Notes under the pieces: generated by a model | Database searches by the model: none | Seen by the model: only the letters and a program-made list of their open reading frames with translations | Told to the model about the DNA's origin: nothing | From: Spirosoma rhododendri | GTDB lineage: Bacteria; Bacteroidota; Bacteroidia; Cytophagales; Spirosomataceae | DNA length: 64,000 nt | Direction of reading: 5' to 3' | Assembly (NCBI RefSeq): GCF_012849055.1 | Contig: NZ_CP051677.1 | Coordinates: 3,611,001 to 3,675,000, forward strand | Program-made: the position numbers and the translations under genes | In this document: positions 23,693 through 34,072 of the stretch, piece by piece | Layout: each line of letters opens with the position of its first letter | Position numbering within the stretch: the stretch's first letter is position 1

Positions 23693-24664
23693 CTATATCC
23701 CCGCAAACTGCGCGATGACGGCGGCAAAACCGGGCGTGACCGGCAGGGTGGGCTGGTTGTAGGTCTGGCGGTTGCCGATCAGGCTGGACCCTTCGTAGTT
23801 TTTCAACTGATGCGTCATGCGGTTGAACAGGACGAAAGCCGCGTCGGGGCGGGCGGAGCGGAGCTGTTCGGTGTCGACGGGTGATAGCTGAGTGTCGTTG
23901 CCCGCCTGAATGATAAGCACCGGGCCGCTGAACGCTTTGAGTTCGCGGGTGGGGTCGAGCTGCATCCAGGCGCGGTAAGCGGGTTGGTTTCGGGGGGCAA
24001 ACTGCGCTTTCAGCTGTACGCTCTGCGGGTGTACCGTCTGTCCCGCCCGGAGTGAGTCGAGCAGGCCGAGCAGTTCCTGGCGTACGTCGGCCGGACCCGT
24101 AGCGGGCATCAGCCGGTCTTTCAGCAGATCGGCCAGGTTACGACCGGCCCCGGCCAGCGAAATAAATTTGTTGGCCCCCGCCTGCCGGGCGGCCAGCATC
24201 CCCACGAGTGATCCTTCGTCGTGCCCGGCAACGATCACCTGCCGAAACCGTCCGTCGGCCTGAAGCAGCCGGATAAAGCCCACCGCGTCGCTGATGTAGT
24301 CGTCGGGGAGGGGGGGCTGGGTAAGTCGGGTCAGTGCATCGGCGCGGCTGGGTCCTGAAAACCGCTTGTCGTATCGGGCCACGGCCAGTCCCTGCGTAAC
24401 CAGACTATCCGCCAGTAATTTGTAGGTGTTACCCGTCAGTCCGTACGGGCTGTTTCCGTCGCGGTCGATGGGTCCCGTACCGCCAACGATCAGCACGACC
24501 GAGCGGTTTTTGGGTGATCCGGCGGGGATGGTCAGCGTGCCGGTCAGCGTCAGGTCGACGTTGGCGGGCTGGGTGATTTTGTACTGAATAGCTTCGGTCG
24601 TCTGAGCATTTGACCGGTAGACGAAAAGGCTGACGAATGCCAGGATCAGCGTAAAACGAATCAT
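23693..24664 (-). CDS. Secreted alpha/beta hydrolase with Asp at the nucleophile elbow
   Basis: The chosen start gives MIRFTLILAFVSLFVYRSNA, a clear signal peptide. The mature part has the alpha/beta hydrolase order: VVLIVGGTGPIDRDGNS (oxyanion region), YDKRFSGPS, the elbow VIVAGHDEGSLVGMLAA, VLIIQAGNDTQLSP (acid) and THQLKNYEG (catalytic His). The elbow is normally GHSEGS in this BAAT/lysophospholipase-like group; here Asp replaces Ser (codon GAC). Asp nucleophiles occur in epoxide hydrolases and haloalkane dehalogenases, so the chemistry may differ, or the protein may be inactive. Substrate unknown. The upstream gap holds the palindromic element at 24919. Confidence 0.85.
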   Translation of the reverse strand: MIRFTLILAFVSLFVYRSNAQTTEAIQYKITQPANVDLTLTGTLTIPAGSPKNRSVVLIVGGTGPIDRDGNSPYGLTGNTYKLLADSLVTQGLAVARYDKRFSGPSRADALTRLTQPPLPDDYISDAVGFIRLLQADGRFRQVIVAGHDEGSLVGMLAARQAGANKFISLAGAGRNLADLLKDRLMPATGPADVRQELLGLLDSLRAGQTVHPQSVQLKAQFAPRNQPAYRAWMQLDPTRELKAFSGPVLIIQAGNDTQLSPVDTEQLRSARPDAAFVLFNRMTHQLKNYEGSSLIGNRQTYNQPTLPVTPGFAAVIAQFAGI

Positions 24665-24918
24665 ACGTGAACAGATGTGAATGTGTCGCAAGTTATAGCC
24701 GCGCGCAGAATCGGCGCAATACACAATCCACAAAAATGACACCAGCCGCTAATGCTGACTTGTTCCGTTTCGTATACGGTAGTCAGTATCGACGGCTGGT
24801 TATGAAGTTACCAGACAAGACTGTCACTGGTTACTTTTTCATCATTCTGACAACGGAGGGATCTTCGGGAAGGGCAAACAAAACCGCGATCCCTCCTGTC
24901 GTCGAAATGACAAAATAC

Positions 24919-25120
24919 TTACCCCCAGCCCCGACCCGTCGGACCGCCCTGAAGGGGGAGCAGTTCATTTGCGGAATGCTCCCCCTTCAGAGGTTGTTTG
25001 GGGAAGGAGTTTTTGGCATCCCTCCTGCGTCGGGATGACAAAAAAGGCGATTCTAGGATCCTGAAATCGTTCCCCAAACAACCTCTCAGGGCGGTCCGAC
25101 GGGTCGGGGCTGGGGGGTAA
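24919..25120. repeat. Nested palindromic element
   Basis: Outer inverted arms of about 34 bp (from 24919 and up to 25120) differ by one C. Inside, AGAGGTTGTTTGGGGAA (about 24990) pairs with TTCCCCAAACAACCTCT (about 25069). A direct repeat, ATCCCTCCTG followed by TCG and ATGACAAAA, occurs at about 24890 and 25018. The core CGACCCGTCGGACCG with CCTGAAGGGGG recurs at 63250. The rest of the 540-bp gap (24665-24918) shows no gene. Confidence 0.75.
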
Positions 25121-25204
25121 ACGAGCCAGTACGGAACAAATCTTTTGAAGACCCCTGCACTGTCGGTGATGAGGTGTAATTGTCTGAAAAGACAAACAGC
25201 TACA

Positions 25205-27397
25205 CTAAATACGCAAGCCAACTGAAACCGTACCGTTGCGGCCGTCGGAGGGCCATACGCCGGGGCCGGGGTACATGGTCGGGCGTTTGGTGAAATACTG
25301 CGTGTTGGTCGCGTTGCTCAGGCTCCCCCGAATCGTTATGTGTTTCCCAACCGACCAAGTGGCGTTGACGTCGAGCAGGCCATAGCCCGGCACGGGGCCT
25401 TTCGCGCCGTTGGCGGTGGGGATGGGCGTGTTGAGCGCGTCGGAGAAGCTGCTGCTGACGTAACTGTACTGCGTCGTCAGGCTAACCGTCCGGTAGCGAA
25501 TCGTCAGGCCGTTGCGGGTTGTCCAGGTGGGGGCTGACTCTACTTTGTTGCCCACGACACTGACGTTCTCCGCGCCGTTGGTGACGCGCCCGTTGATGTA
25601 GCGGGCGTCCATGTAGGCGGTCGACGTGAAGGCGCTGACCCTTACCCGGCCGGTCCGCAGGAGATCCGCTTCGAGCAGGGCTTCGACGCCCCGGGTGCGG
25701 CTGTCGCCGATGTTCGTACGCAGCACATAGGCCGTCCCATCGGCGTCGGTGCCAACAATCATCCCTAGCCGGTTGCGGTACAGCAGTTCGTAGACACTCA
25801 CGTTGGTGTGCAACCCCGACCAGTAGCCGTTAATGCCCGCTTCGAGGTTGTAGCCGTGTGCGTCGAGCAGGTTGTTGGCCACGCGTTCGTAGGTCGATGC
25901 CGGGATGATGTCTTTAAACACCACCGGCCGGTACGCCTGCGACCAGCCACCGTAGAGCTGAACCGTCGGCGACAGTTTGTACTGCCCGCTGATACCCAGC
26001 AGGGCGAAGCGGTGGGCGATGTCGCGGGGCAGGTTGGCCGGGTCGTAGTAGGCGATGGTGCCGCGCATGTCCGTCTGCCCATTTTCGACGCGAATGCCGG
26101 GCGACACGGTAAAGCGGGGCGTCAGGTGAAACTGGCTTTCGGCAAACCCGGCGATGTTGCGGGTGTAGTAGTGCAGGTCGCGTACGAACGGCCGAACCAG
26201 CGTCAGGTCGTAGTCGGTACCCGTCGTGCCGACGCCCAGTTGCTGCCGGTGCAGGTCGTTGTTCATACCCTGCACACCCACAGCCACCGTCGCCGGAATG
26301 CCCAGCACCGTGTACTGATGCAGCAGTCGTACTTCGGCCGTGTAGCTGTTGAAGTGGTCCTGATCGACCTGCCGGTTGCGGTATTGCCCCGTCTGCCGGT
26401 TGATAGTGTCGGGAACGGTAGCAAACGCGTCGATCAGCACACTGTTCCGCGCACCCAGCACCGCCGACACCGTGGCCGACAGCTTCGTCCGGTCAGACAG
26501 TTGCCAGTTGAGCCGCAGCGACGGCACGTAAATGTCGGGGCTAAAGTAGTTCCGCGAGCGGGTCGACTGGCGCGGGTCCTGCGCAAACTGCGCGTCGGTC
26601 AGCGGACCGGGTACCTGCGTGCGGTACATCGACCGGCCGAGTTCCGCCGACAGTTTCAACCGGGGCGTTGCCTGATAATCGAGGCTGACAAACTGCGCTT
26701 CGGCGTCACTGCGGGCGTTTTGTCGATAGCCGTTCTGCCCGCGCCGGTAGTAGTAGGCGTAGTAGGTGAGTTTGCCGGTGCGCCCGCCGATGGCGTTGTA
26801 CGTGCTCAGCAGCCCAAACGACCCGGCCGCGTTGATGCTCTCGAACCCCAACCGCCGGGTTGTGTCGGCGCGTTTGGTGACGTAGTTAATCATCCCGCCA
26901 AACTGCGCGCCGTATTGCAGCGACGCCGTGCCGCGCACCAGCTCGACCCGGTCGATGCTTTCCATCGGTGCCGAATAATGGCTGGCTGGGTAGCCGTACA
27001 TATCGGAGTTGGTGATAACGCCATTCTGCCGGCTGTTCAACTCCCACGACCGGTGCGAATCCAGTCCGCGCGTCGAGACATTCAGCTGATTGCCGGTGCC
27101 GTCCATGTCGTAGACGAACAGACCGGGAACCCGCGCCAGCAACTGCCGCGCCGTTTTCTGGGCAATGTTGGCGTCCTGACCGGTGATCGAGATGATTTCG
27201 CTGCGTTTCCCCGCCAGGAGGTACGTGCCTTTTACGTCGGGCAGCGATTCGGTAACGGGCATCCGCCGACCTGCGACCGACACGGGGTCGAGGGTCTGGG
27301 TACGCAGGGTATCAGCGGGCGTTTTGTGCTTGGCTGGCGCCTGAGCGTGCAGCGTCAGCGACAGTGCCAGCGCGGCACTGAGGAAGAGGTAGTTCAT
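25205..27397 (-). CDS. TonB-dependent outer-membrane receptor, FecA-like
   Basis: The 730-residue protein starts with a signal peptide (MNYLFLSAALALSLTLHAQA). Its plug domain, about residues 60-180, shows ARQLLARVPGLFVYDMDGTG, LNVSTRGLDSHRSWELN and VELVRGTASLQYGAQFGGM. A 22-strand barrel follows and ends with an aromatic-rich strand and terminal Ile (NGTVSVGLRI). The pattern is closest to Fe(III)-dicitrate or siderophore receptors. It imports a metal complex across the outer membrane using TonB energy. A small secreted protein gene lies upstream on the same strand (27634), separated by a palindromic repeat. No N-terminal signalling domain is visible. Confidence 0.9.
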   Translation of the reverse strand: MNYLFLSAALALSLTLHAQAPAKHKTPADTLRTQTLDPVSVAGRRMPVTESLPDVKGTYLLAGKRSEIISITGQDANIAQKTARQLLARVPGLFVYDMDGTGNQLNVSTRGLDSHRSWELNSRQNGVITNSDMYGYPASHYSAPMESIDRVELVRGTASLQYGAQFGGMINYVTKRADTTRRLGFESINAAGSFGLLSTYNAIGGRTGKLTYYAYYYRRGQNGYRQNARSDAEAQFVSLDYQATPRLKLSAELGRSMYRTQVPGPLTDAQFAQDPRQSTRSRNYFSPDIYVPSLRLNWQLSDRTKLSATVSAVLGARNSVLIDAFATVPDTINRQTGQYRNRQVDQDHFNSYTAEVRLLHQYTVLGIPATVAVGVQGMNNDLHRQQLGVGTTGTDYDLTLVRPFVRDLHYYTRNIAGFAESQFHLTPRFTVSPGIRVENGQTDMRGTIAYYDPANLPRDIAHRFALLGISGQYKLSPTVQLYGGWSQAYRPVVFKDIIPASTYERVANNLLDAHGYNLEAGINGYWSGLHTNVSVYELLYRNRLGMIVGTDADGTAYVLRTNIGDSRTRGVEALLEADLLRTGRVRVSAFTSTAYMDARYINGRVTNGAENVSVVGNKVESAPTWTTRNGLTIRYRTVSLTTQYSYVSSSFSDALNTPIPTANGAKGPVPGYGLLDVNATWSVGKHITIRGSLSNATNTQYFTKRPTMYPGPGVWPSDGRNGTVSVGLRI

Positions 27398-27430
27398 GAA
27401 AGATCATTCGTTTGAATTGGGGAAATGGGC

Positions 27431-27604
27431 CCTCACCCCAACCCCTCTCCCAAAACGGGAGAGGGGCTTTACCCACTTTTCAATTGATGCCTGTTATAGG
27501 GTTACGTACAGCTATCCATTCTTCTCCCTTTTGGGCGAGGAACTAGTCTTGTAATGCAGCAAGTCACCCCTCTCCTGTTTTAGGAGAGGGGCCGGGGGTG
27601 AGGT
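27431..27604. repeat. Intergenic inverted repeat between the receptor and its upstream gene
   Basis: CCTCACCCC plus CCCCTCTCC at the left (27431) recur inverted at the right end (to 27604). Each half also has its own GGGAGAGGGG hairpin. The total length is 174 bp. Confidence 0.7.
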
Positions 27605-27633
27605 CAACCGTTGCTGGGGTGAGGTAAAATCAA

Positions 27634-28188
27634 CTACAAAACGAATGCTTCCGGCGGGGGCGAATGAACGGCGCAGGGGCGCGAGGGTACGAAAACTACC
27701 GGCTCCGGGATGCGAACGGCCGCTACCCGTTCCAGACCCGGCGCGGGAAGGGTGGGGCGTTGGCTGGGTGAATACTCTTTGAGCAGCAGCTTCAGCAGCG
27801 AGTTGCCCTTGTGGTCGGTAGGGGTAGACGCTGCGCTGATGTGCTTGTCGAGGAAGGTCAGCAGGTCGGCGGACCAGAACGAACGGCGCCCCGTTTCCAG
27901 ACCGGCGATAAACAGCGTATCGTTGCGAACGTCCAGACTGACCACGCCGTAGTCGTGGCCCCGATAGCGAAAGCCGTCTTCGGTGGTACGAACCAGCGCC
28001 CGGCTGTCGGTCGACGTTTTCAGCGCGATCTGAAATTCAACAATGCTGTCGACTGAGCGGTAGACCGTCAATCGCCCAGAAAGATCTTCCTCCGCCTGCC
28101 ACCAGTCGACCATGCCGACGACGCACTGCGCCAGCGAGTGGCACAGCAAGAGGGCAAATAAACCGATGGCGACGAATCTGACGGGCAT
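27634..28188 (-). CDS. Small exported protein upstream of the TonB receptor
   Basis: The 184-residue protein starts MPVRFVAIGLFALLLCHSLA, a probable signal peptide or anchor, followed by VDWWQAEEDL and a beta-rich part. The C-terminal 45 residues are Pro-rich (PTLPAPGLERVAAVRIPEP). Proteins of this kind often precede metal-related TonB receptors in Bacteroidota, though I cannot name the family. It lies 236 bases upstream of the receptor on the same strand, so a shared role in uptake is plausible. Confidence 0.65.
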   Translation of the reverse strand: MPVRFVAIGLFALLLCHSLAQCVVGMVDWWQAEEDLSGRLTVYRSVDSIVEFQIALKTSTDSRALVRTTEDGFRYRGHDYGVVSLDVRNDTLFIAGLETGRRSFWSADLLTFLDKHISAASTPTDHKGNSLLKLLLKEYSPSQRPTLPAPGLERVAAVRIPEPVVFVPSRPCAVHSPPPEAFVL

Positions 28189-28243
28189 ACTGACGTAAAC
28201 AGCACGTCAAATCTACAAAAATAGTCGGAGAGTTACTCAACGG

Positions 28244-31200
28244 CTATTGCAGCGACCGCATCACCATCTGCACCGTAACTGGCCCGATCAGGCCCGATTC
28301 GAGCAACGGGGAGTCTTTGGTGTAGTGTTTCCAGGTCGCAAACGCCACGCGACCGCCGGGGGCTTGGGCTTGCCTTCTTTGTACCAGTCGGGCAGGGCTT
28401 CGATGGCACCCCCGCTCAGGCTGGCAAAGCCGCTGCCCCCCGCGCCGGGCGTGTAGCGGGCTTCGTCGGGCAGGTATTCGTCGCCGATGAGTCGGTTGGG
28501 CCACAGATTTGTCACCCGGATGAGCAGTTCGTTTTGACCGGGTTTCAGCGCGTCGGTGATGTCGATGCGGTAAGGGCGGCTCCAGAGCGTACCCAGTTCG
28601 GTTCCGTTAACAACGACTTCGGCAATGACCTCACACTGCCCCAGATCGAGCAGGTACCGCTGCCGGGCGGAGTCTGCGTTGGCCGGTATCGAAACCGTGT
28701 GCTGGTAGGTAGCCGTCCCCGAAAAATGCCGGACGCCGGCGTCGGAATGCAGGTGCAGCGACGTGAGCTTTGGCAGGGTAATCTGCTTCGGTGCTCCTAG
28801 ATTCGCGGGAAACGCCACCGTCCAAGGGCCGGACAGGGAGAGCGGTTGGGCAAGATTGCCTACGCGTATCGTGACAGCTTTGCCCGCCCCACCGACGGCC
28901 GTATAGTTGCCAGGTTGGCGGAACAGCAGTAGCGGTCTGGGGTGCGAATCGAGCAGCACGACCGGATCGGTGGGGGGCGTGGGGCGGGGCTGTGCGGCCA
29001 GTTGGCTGATTTGCGCGTCGGTCAGCGCCGAGGGGGTCAGGACGGGCGGGGTCATGTCGCCGTTGTAGAACGACGCGCCTTCGCGCAGGTACGCCTGCCC
29101 CACGCCCGGATGCACGGCCTTACCAGCCTCCTTGCCTGCCTGAATCAACTTGCCATTGACGAACACCGACGGAATGCCGTCGCGATACACAAGCGCGACA
29201 TGACTCCAGCCCGAGAGGGCCGCCGGTGCCGCCAGCGTCAGTACGGGGTTGCCTGCGCCGTGCTGCCAGACCGCCACGCCGTTACGCCCGATGGTCAGGC
29301 CTGCCGTTTCGTGGCCGTCGCCGTAGAGTGCGCGGCCCGGCGGGGGATAGATGGCGTAATAGTCCGTCCACGGATCGGCGATGTGGTCCATGAAGTTGCG
29401 GGTGCCGAGCATGACGTTTAGTTCCGGCTTGGCCCACAGGCTGATTGTGAAGTTGTTGACAACCTGCGGGAAGAGCGTGCGGGTCTTTGCCGGAAACGGT
29501 GTCGCGCTGAGCAGCACCTGCCCGTTTCGCTGAACCGACCTGATGGCCGGACCGGCGGGTTGCCGAAAGGCGACAAAAGCCGACCCCGCCGGATCAAGCC
29601 GGAGCGCGACGCGGGTGGTGGTGCCGTCCGTATCGAAAACGGGCAGCGGCCCCCGGTTACCGTTGAGTGGGTTCCAGTGCTCGGGTTGGCGGTTACCGAC
29701 GCGAAACGTACAAACGAGGTCTTCGGCCGTCCGGCGTTGATTGGCTAGAAAATACAGGTCGGTGTCGCCCACGCGCCGGTGAATCCACGTAATCGGCGCA
29801 TCGCCTGACCGCGACGAGATTTGCACGTCGGGGCGGGTGTTGAGTTGGGTCAGCAGCGTATCGAGCGGCATTGTACGGACGACCCGGCCGCTGCCCACCG
29901 TGCGATCGTTCTGGGGTTCGGCTCCCCACAGTTCGGTTCGGATCGCGGCAAACTCGGTTTCGTCGGCGGGGTTACGGTTCAGACCGGGTGTTCGGCGGGG
30001 TGGGTTGCCTACGATGCACAGCCCCTGCCGGATCAGCTCGCGCAGTTTGCGAAGCATCGGCAGGGTCATGGCGTCGGGATTTTGCAGCACCAGTATCCGG
30101 TAGCTCATGCCGTCGGGCAGGGTCAGCCGGTTGTTTTTTACCGTCGCTTTCGTCAGCAGCGTTTCGCCGTTGATGAGGTCGTAGTCGTAGCCGTCGGGGG
30201 GCGCGGGTGTCAGCTCGTCGGGGCTGACGCGGGTGTAGATGCCGGGGTCTTCGCCGGTGAAGTACGCCAGATCGGCCACGAACAAACCCTGCTGCAACAG
30301 GTATTGGCAACGGGCGATGTAGTCGAGCCACGCCCGGCCTACCGGCCACCACGTATTCGTGCGGTCGAGGTGAATGCCCCACGGCCCCATCGTCATACCC
30401 GGCCGGGCGGTGGGGTGCGGCTGATGGGCGTAGCGGTGGAAAATGATCCGGTTCAGCCCCTGCGCGAACATCTTGTCGCCGAGGGCTTTCATGCCGAACG
30501 GATATTCCTGCCAGCGCGCCGACTCCGGTTCGCCTGTGTACGACTCCGCCCCGACGATGGCCTGCCCGTTTGTGTGGGCAATCGAAGCGGCCAGTTTGGT
30601 CGTCCGGCGCATAGTCCAGTTGTTCTGAAAAAGGGTCGACAGCCCGTTCCAGAATTCGCCCATGTTAGCCCCGACCCGGCTCCCGATCTGCATTTCTTCC
30701 ATCGGCCCCCGGTCGTAGGGCTCGGCGTAGGCAAGGATGTCGTGCTGCTGGCAGAATTGCCGAAACTGCCCATAGTACGCATCGGCCATCAAATCGGCCT
30801 GCGCCCGGCGGAAGTCCCACAGAAAACGTTCGGTCGTGTCGGTGCTGTCGATCACGCGGCCCGTCAGGGTGGGCAGGTAGTTGGTCAGGTCATAGCCCGC
30901 GCGTCGGCGGAATTCGTCGGGGAAGCGGGCCGTCCAGTTCTGCATTCCCACTTCGTAGCTGTCAATCAGCAGGCCGACTTTCCCGCTTTTGGCCAGCGGC
31001 CCCAGCGTCGGCAGCAGTTGTTCCATCATCTTGTCGAGGTGAAACGTGATCGCGTCGGGGCTGTATTTGTCGCATTCCAGGCCGATGCCGGTGTCGGGAG
31101 CCGAGCGGTTGAGCGTGCCGATGGGCGTAAAACCGATGCGCAATATTGTCCAGTTGCCCGCCGGAGCGTCCCAGCGCAGGTTGCCTTGTTTGTCCATCCG

Positions 31201-32298
31201 GTCGGTCAGGTCGATCAACTGATCGGGGCGGATGGCGTTGGTCGCGGGGACGGCGTCGGCGGGTGGGGGCGGGATGTTGTTGAAGCGGTCGTTGGTTTTT
31301 TTGCGCCAGTCGGGCAGGCGGGGCGTAGCGGAGAAGCTGAGTTGCGTTAGTTGCCGGGCCGTTGCGGACGTCAGCCGGAAATGGCGGTACCGGGCGGGCG
31401 CAAACTCCAGCAACTGCGGTTCCGGCTCCGGAGCCGTCGAGAATGACCCGTTGGCGATTGACTGAAACGTCGTGCCATCGGCTGACCCTTCCAGCGTAAA
31501 CGGTGTACCGCCCCGCCCAAACGTCATGCTGCCACCAGCTGCCGGGGCGGGGGCTGGTACACCAGCGATGGGCTGACTGATAAACGACAGCGACCGGGCG
31601 TCGTAGGGCTGTTTGAACGTAATCAGTACCGACCCCGTGCCACCTTCGCCCGGTTGCATGGCCAGGCCGTTGGCCAATTGATCCACCACCACGGCCGTCG
31701 TGCCGACCGTGATTTTCTCGACCAGCGTCGGTAGCGGTTCTTCACCCGGCAGGGCCGGGAACGCCAGCACCCGGATGTCCTGATAGTAGTTTAGCCGGGT
31801 AATTGGTTGCGGCAACGGCATCGATACCGACTGCCCGCCGGTTAGCCCGGTTTCGCTCCAGACCACCTGCTGCATACTCCGGTCGGGCGTAATCCACGGC
31901 CCCCCGCTCGACGACCAGCCGGGGCAGTTGTGCATCGTAAATTCCAGCCCCAGCCGCTGCGCTTCGCGGATGGTGTGTTTTTTCAGTTCGAGCCAGTCGG
32001 GACTCAGGTACACCAGTGGTCCTTTGGGAATGCCCGTTCCGGCGTCGAAGTTCTGAAACCCGCCCAGACCGATCGTCTGCATCGCTTCCAGATCGCGGGT
32101 AATGCCGTCTTTTGTCACGTTGCCGTTCATCCAGTGCCACCACGTATGCGCGCGGGCCGACATCGGCGGTTTGGCAAAGGCGGTGGCCAGATCATCGGCG
32201 GGGGCGGTGGCCTGACTGGCCCGGACGATACCGGTGGGCGTAATCAGCGCGACCAGACTGGTCGTGGCACTTTGTTTCAGAAACGTACGGCGTTGCAT
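28244..32298 (-). CDS. GH106-type glycoside hydrolase (probable alpha-L-rhamnosidase), frameshift near C-terminus
   Basis: The start MQRRTFLKQSATTSLVALIT has a twin-Arg-like RRTFLK leader, so export is likely. The catalytic region opens with RAHTWWHWMNGNVTKDGITRD, and later shows FTMHNCPGWSSSGG, LLIDSYEVGMQNW and NMGEFWNG, features of GH106. A LamG/concanavalin-like domain (FTISLWAKPELNVMLG and SGWSHVALVYRDGIPSVFVNGK) lies near residues 950-1080, then a galactose-binding-like end. At a G5 run (28358-28362 on the plus strand) the frame breaks: the upstream frame runs on into unrelated residues while the other frame restores the expected ending GGRVAFATWKHYTKDSPLLE. One extra base would fix it. 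About 1,351 residues if repaired. Confidence 0.85.
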
Positions 32299-32479
32299 AG
32301 GTAAGGAGCAATAGCGCAAGTAGAAGTAGAATTACTTATCTACCTACCTACAGTTGCCTACTGCCGGTTCGCCCGCTCTGAACCCGTCTTATAACGCACC
32401 CACGAAACGTAGCGTGGCGAGATCGATAGTCATTCCAACGCTTATCATCCGATTCTGGTCTACTCTGAAAAGCACAGCT

Positions 32480-33052
32480 ATGAAGACGGGCAAATGGCTT
32501 TCGATGGTATTGATTGGGCTGGTAGGCTGCTCAAAACCCACCCCAGATCCCCTGGTCAGTGAGGATACGACGGCGACCCTGAATGGGCAGGCCTGGCGTG
32601 GTTTTTCGACTACCTGGAAAACCACGAATGACTCCTGTGGCCTGAACACCATCAATCTGGCTATTCAAAACAAGTCAGCGTATCCCAAGGCGCGCAGGCT
32701 GGCTCCGGCCAATTGTGTCGGCTATTGCGGGGATCAAGTCCTTACCTTCACCCGAATCCCGCCGGCGGTTGGCGTGTACACGCTGTCGACCAGTCAGCCC
32801 TGCTCCGTGGGCAAGCAGCAGGTAGGCGTGAGCTTTGTGACCCTGATTGGCGGTGATGTACTGCGCGATCAGTACCAACCTGACCTGACCAAGACGGGCA
32901 CGATTACGATTACCAGCTACGACGCACGAGGTGGTACAATCGAAGGTACGTTCGAGGTTACGTTGGTGCGGGACACTCGTCGGCAACCCACGTCCGATGC
33001 TGCCGAAACCGTCCAGTTTCAACGTGGCTCGTTCAAAACGGCGTTGCCCTGA
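32480..33052 (+). CDS. Putative lipoprotein, 190 aa
   Basis: The start MKTGKWLSMVLIGLVGCSKP gives a lipoprotein signal with lipobox LVGC and Cys17 as the lipidated residue. The mature domain is beta-rich with two Cys pairs (NDSCGLN, ANCVGYCGDQ, QPCSVGKQ) and ends VQFQRGSFKTALP. The pattern resembles the small secreted DUF6252-like lipoproteins of Bacteroidota, but this is not certain. It is divergent from the GH106 gene. Location is likely to be the outer membrane or periplasm. Confidence 0.7.
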   Translation: MKTGKWLSMVLIGLVGCSKPTPDPLVSEDTTATLNGQAWRGFSTTWKTTNDSCGLNTINLAIQNKSAYPKARRLAPANCVGYCGDQVLTFTRIPPAVGVYTLSTSQPCSVGKQQVGVSFVTLIGGDVLRDQYQPDLTKTGTITITSYDARGGTIEGTFEVTLVRDTRRQPTSDAAETVQFQRGSFKTALP

Positions 33053-33222
33053 TTAGTTTCTACGCTTTAGCTGGCCCACTTCCCCGTCGGAAGATAAAGG
33101 CAGACGGATAAACCCAGTTATCTCATGGATGAGCTTTGTAAGAAAACGCCGTTTGCAGCAGATGGCTGAGTAATGCGTAGATTGGATAGCTCAAGTAGCT
33201 GAATTTGCCAATCCACTCCCTG

Positions 33223-34064
33223 ATGACTAACCCACAAGCACTCAGTCGCTTCTACCTGGCCCTTGTTCCTTTTGTGGCCGCGGGTGTGGCCCTGGGAATC
33301 GGTCATAGCAACCCCCGGCTTTATCTCCCCATCTGGCTGGCCCACGCCCTGCTGATGGTATTCGCCGTCTGGCGGTTGGGGAAGAATTGCTTCACCAGTC
33401 CCGATCCCGACCAACGGCAGCTCGGCCTTATTGCCCTGTTGATAATTACGCCCTGGATTGGTTTCACGGTTTTCGCCGGTATGGGGCCTCCTCCGACGAC
33501 AATACCGCAATGGGTAACCACCGCTACCGAACAACAAATCCGGTATGCGCTGCTGATCGCGGGGGACTTTCGATAACGCTTGGCCTGGCCTTACTGGCCG
33601 ACAAACTTCGCCGGAGCGGGCAGAACACATACGCCTTACTGGGCTTGCTACTGATGGGCACAGCACTGCCGTTGTTCATCGCCAACATGGCTTACTGGGG
33701 AAGCTTTTTGGTAGAATCGTTCGCTCATTTTTCCGCTGGCTCCATCGCCAAACGACCGGATTGGTACCTGGCGATGCGAGCCCTGTTTAGTTGGATTAGC
33801 ACTGTGGAGGTAGCCCTTTTCTATTTGGCTACGGCTGCGGTCGGCGCAGGGCTACAAGCGGCCGGTTGGTTGAAAACCGGCGCCTGTCGGGTTTATATTT
33901 TTCTGAGTCTGGCGGGGGCTTTGCTGAGTGTGCTCCCCACGTTTTCGCTGGAACCGCTGACGATTGTGACTTACCTGGTGTCAATCCCTGCTTTCCCGTT
34001 CATTATGCCCTACCTGATGGCCCTCAATTTATTGAACGTCGCCAATCGCAATGCTGGTCAGTAG
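33223..34064 (+). CDS. Multi-pass membrane protein split by a frameshift
   Basis: Two frames join into one protein of about 280 residues with about eight hydrophobic segments: FYLALVPFVAAGVALGIG, LYLPIWLAHALLMVFAVW and LGLIALLIITPWIGFTVFAG before the break, LSITLGLALLADKL, LLGLLLMGTALPLFIANMAY and others after. The first frame ends at TAA just after a G5 run (33561-33565); one extra G would give ALLIAGGLSITLGLALL and continue the protein. Function unknown. The break is either a real mutation or a base-calling error. Confidence 0.7.
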
Positions 34065-34072
34065 CCGACGGA

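Noticed and set aside
25808..31350. Long open frames on the plus strand opposite the TonB receptor and GH106 genes (over 500 codons each)
   Set aside because: They are antisense shadows in GC-rich genes, of low complexity and without any domain.
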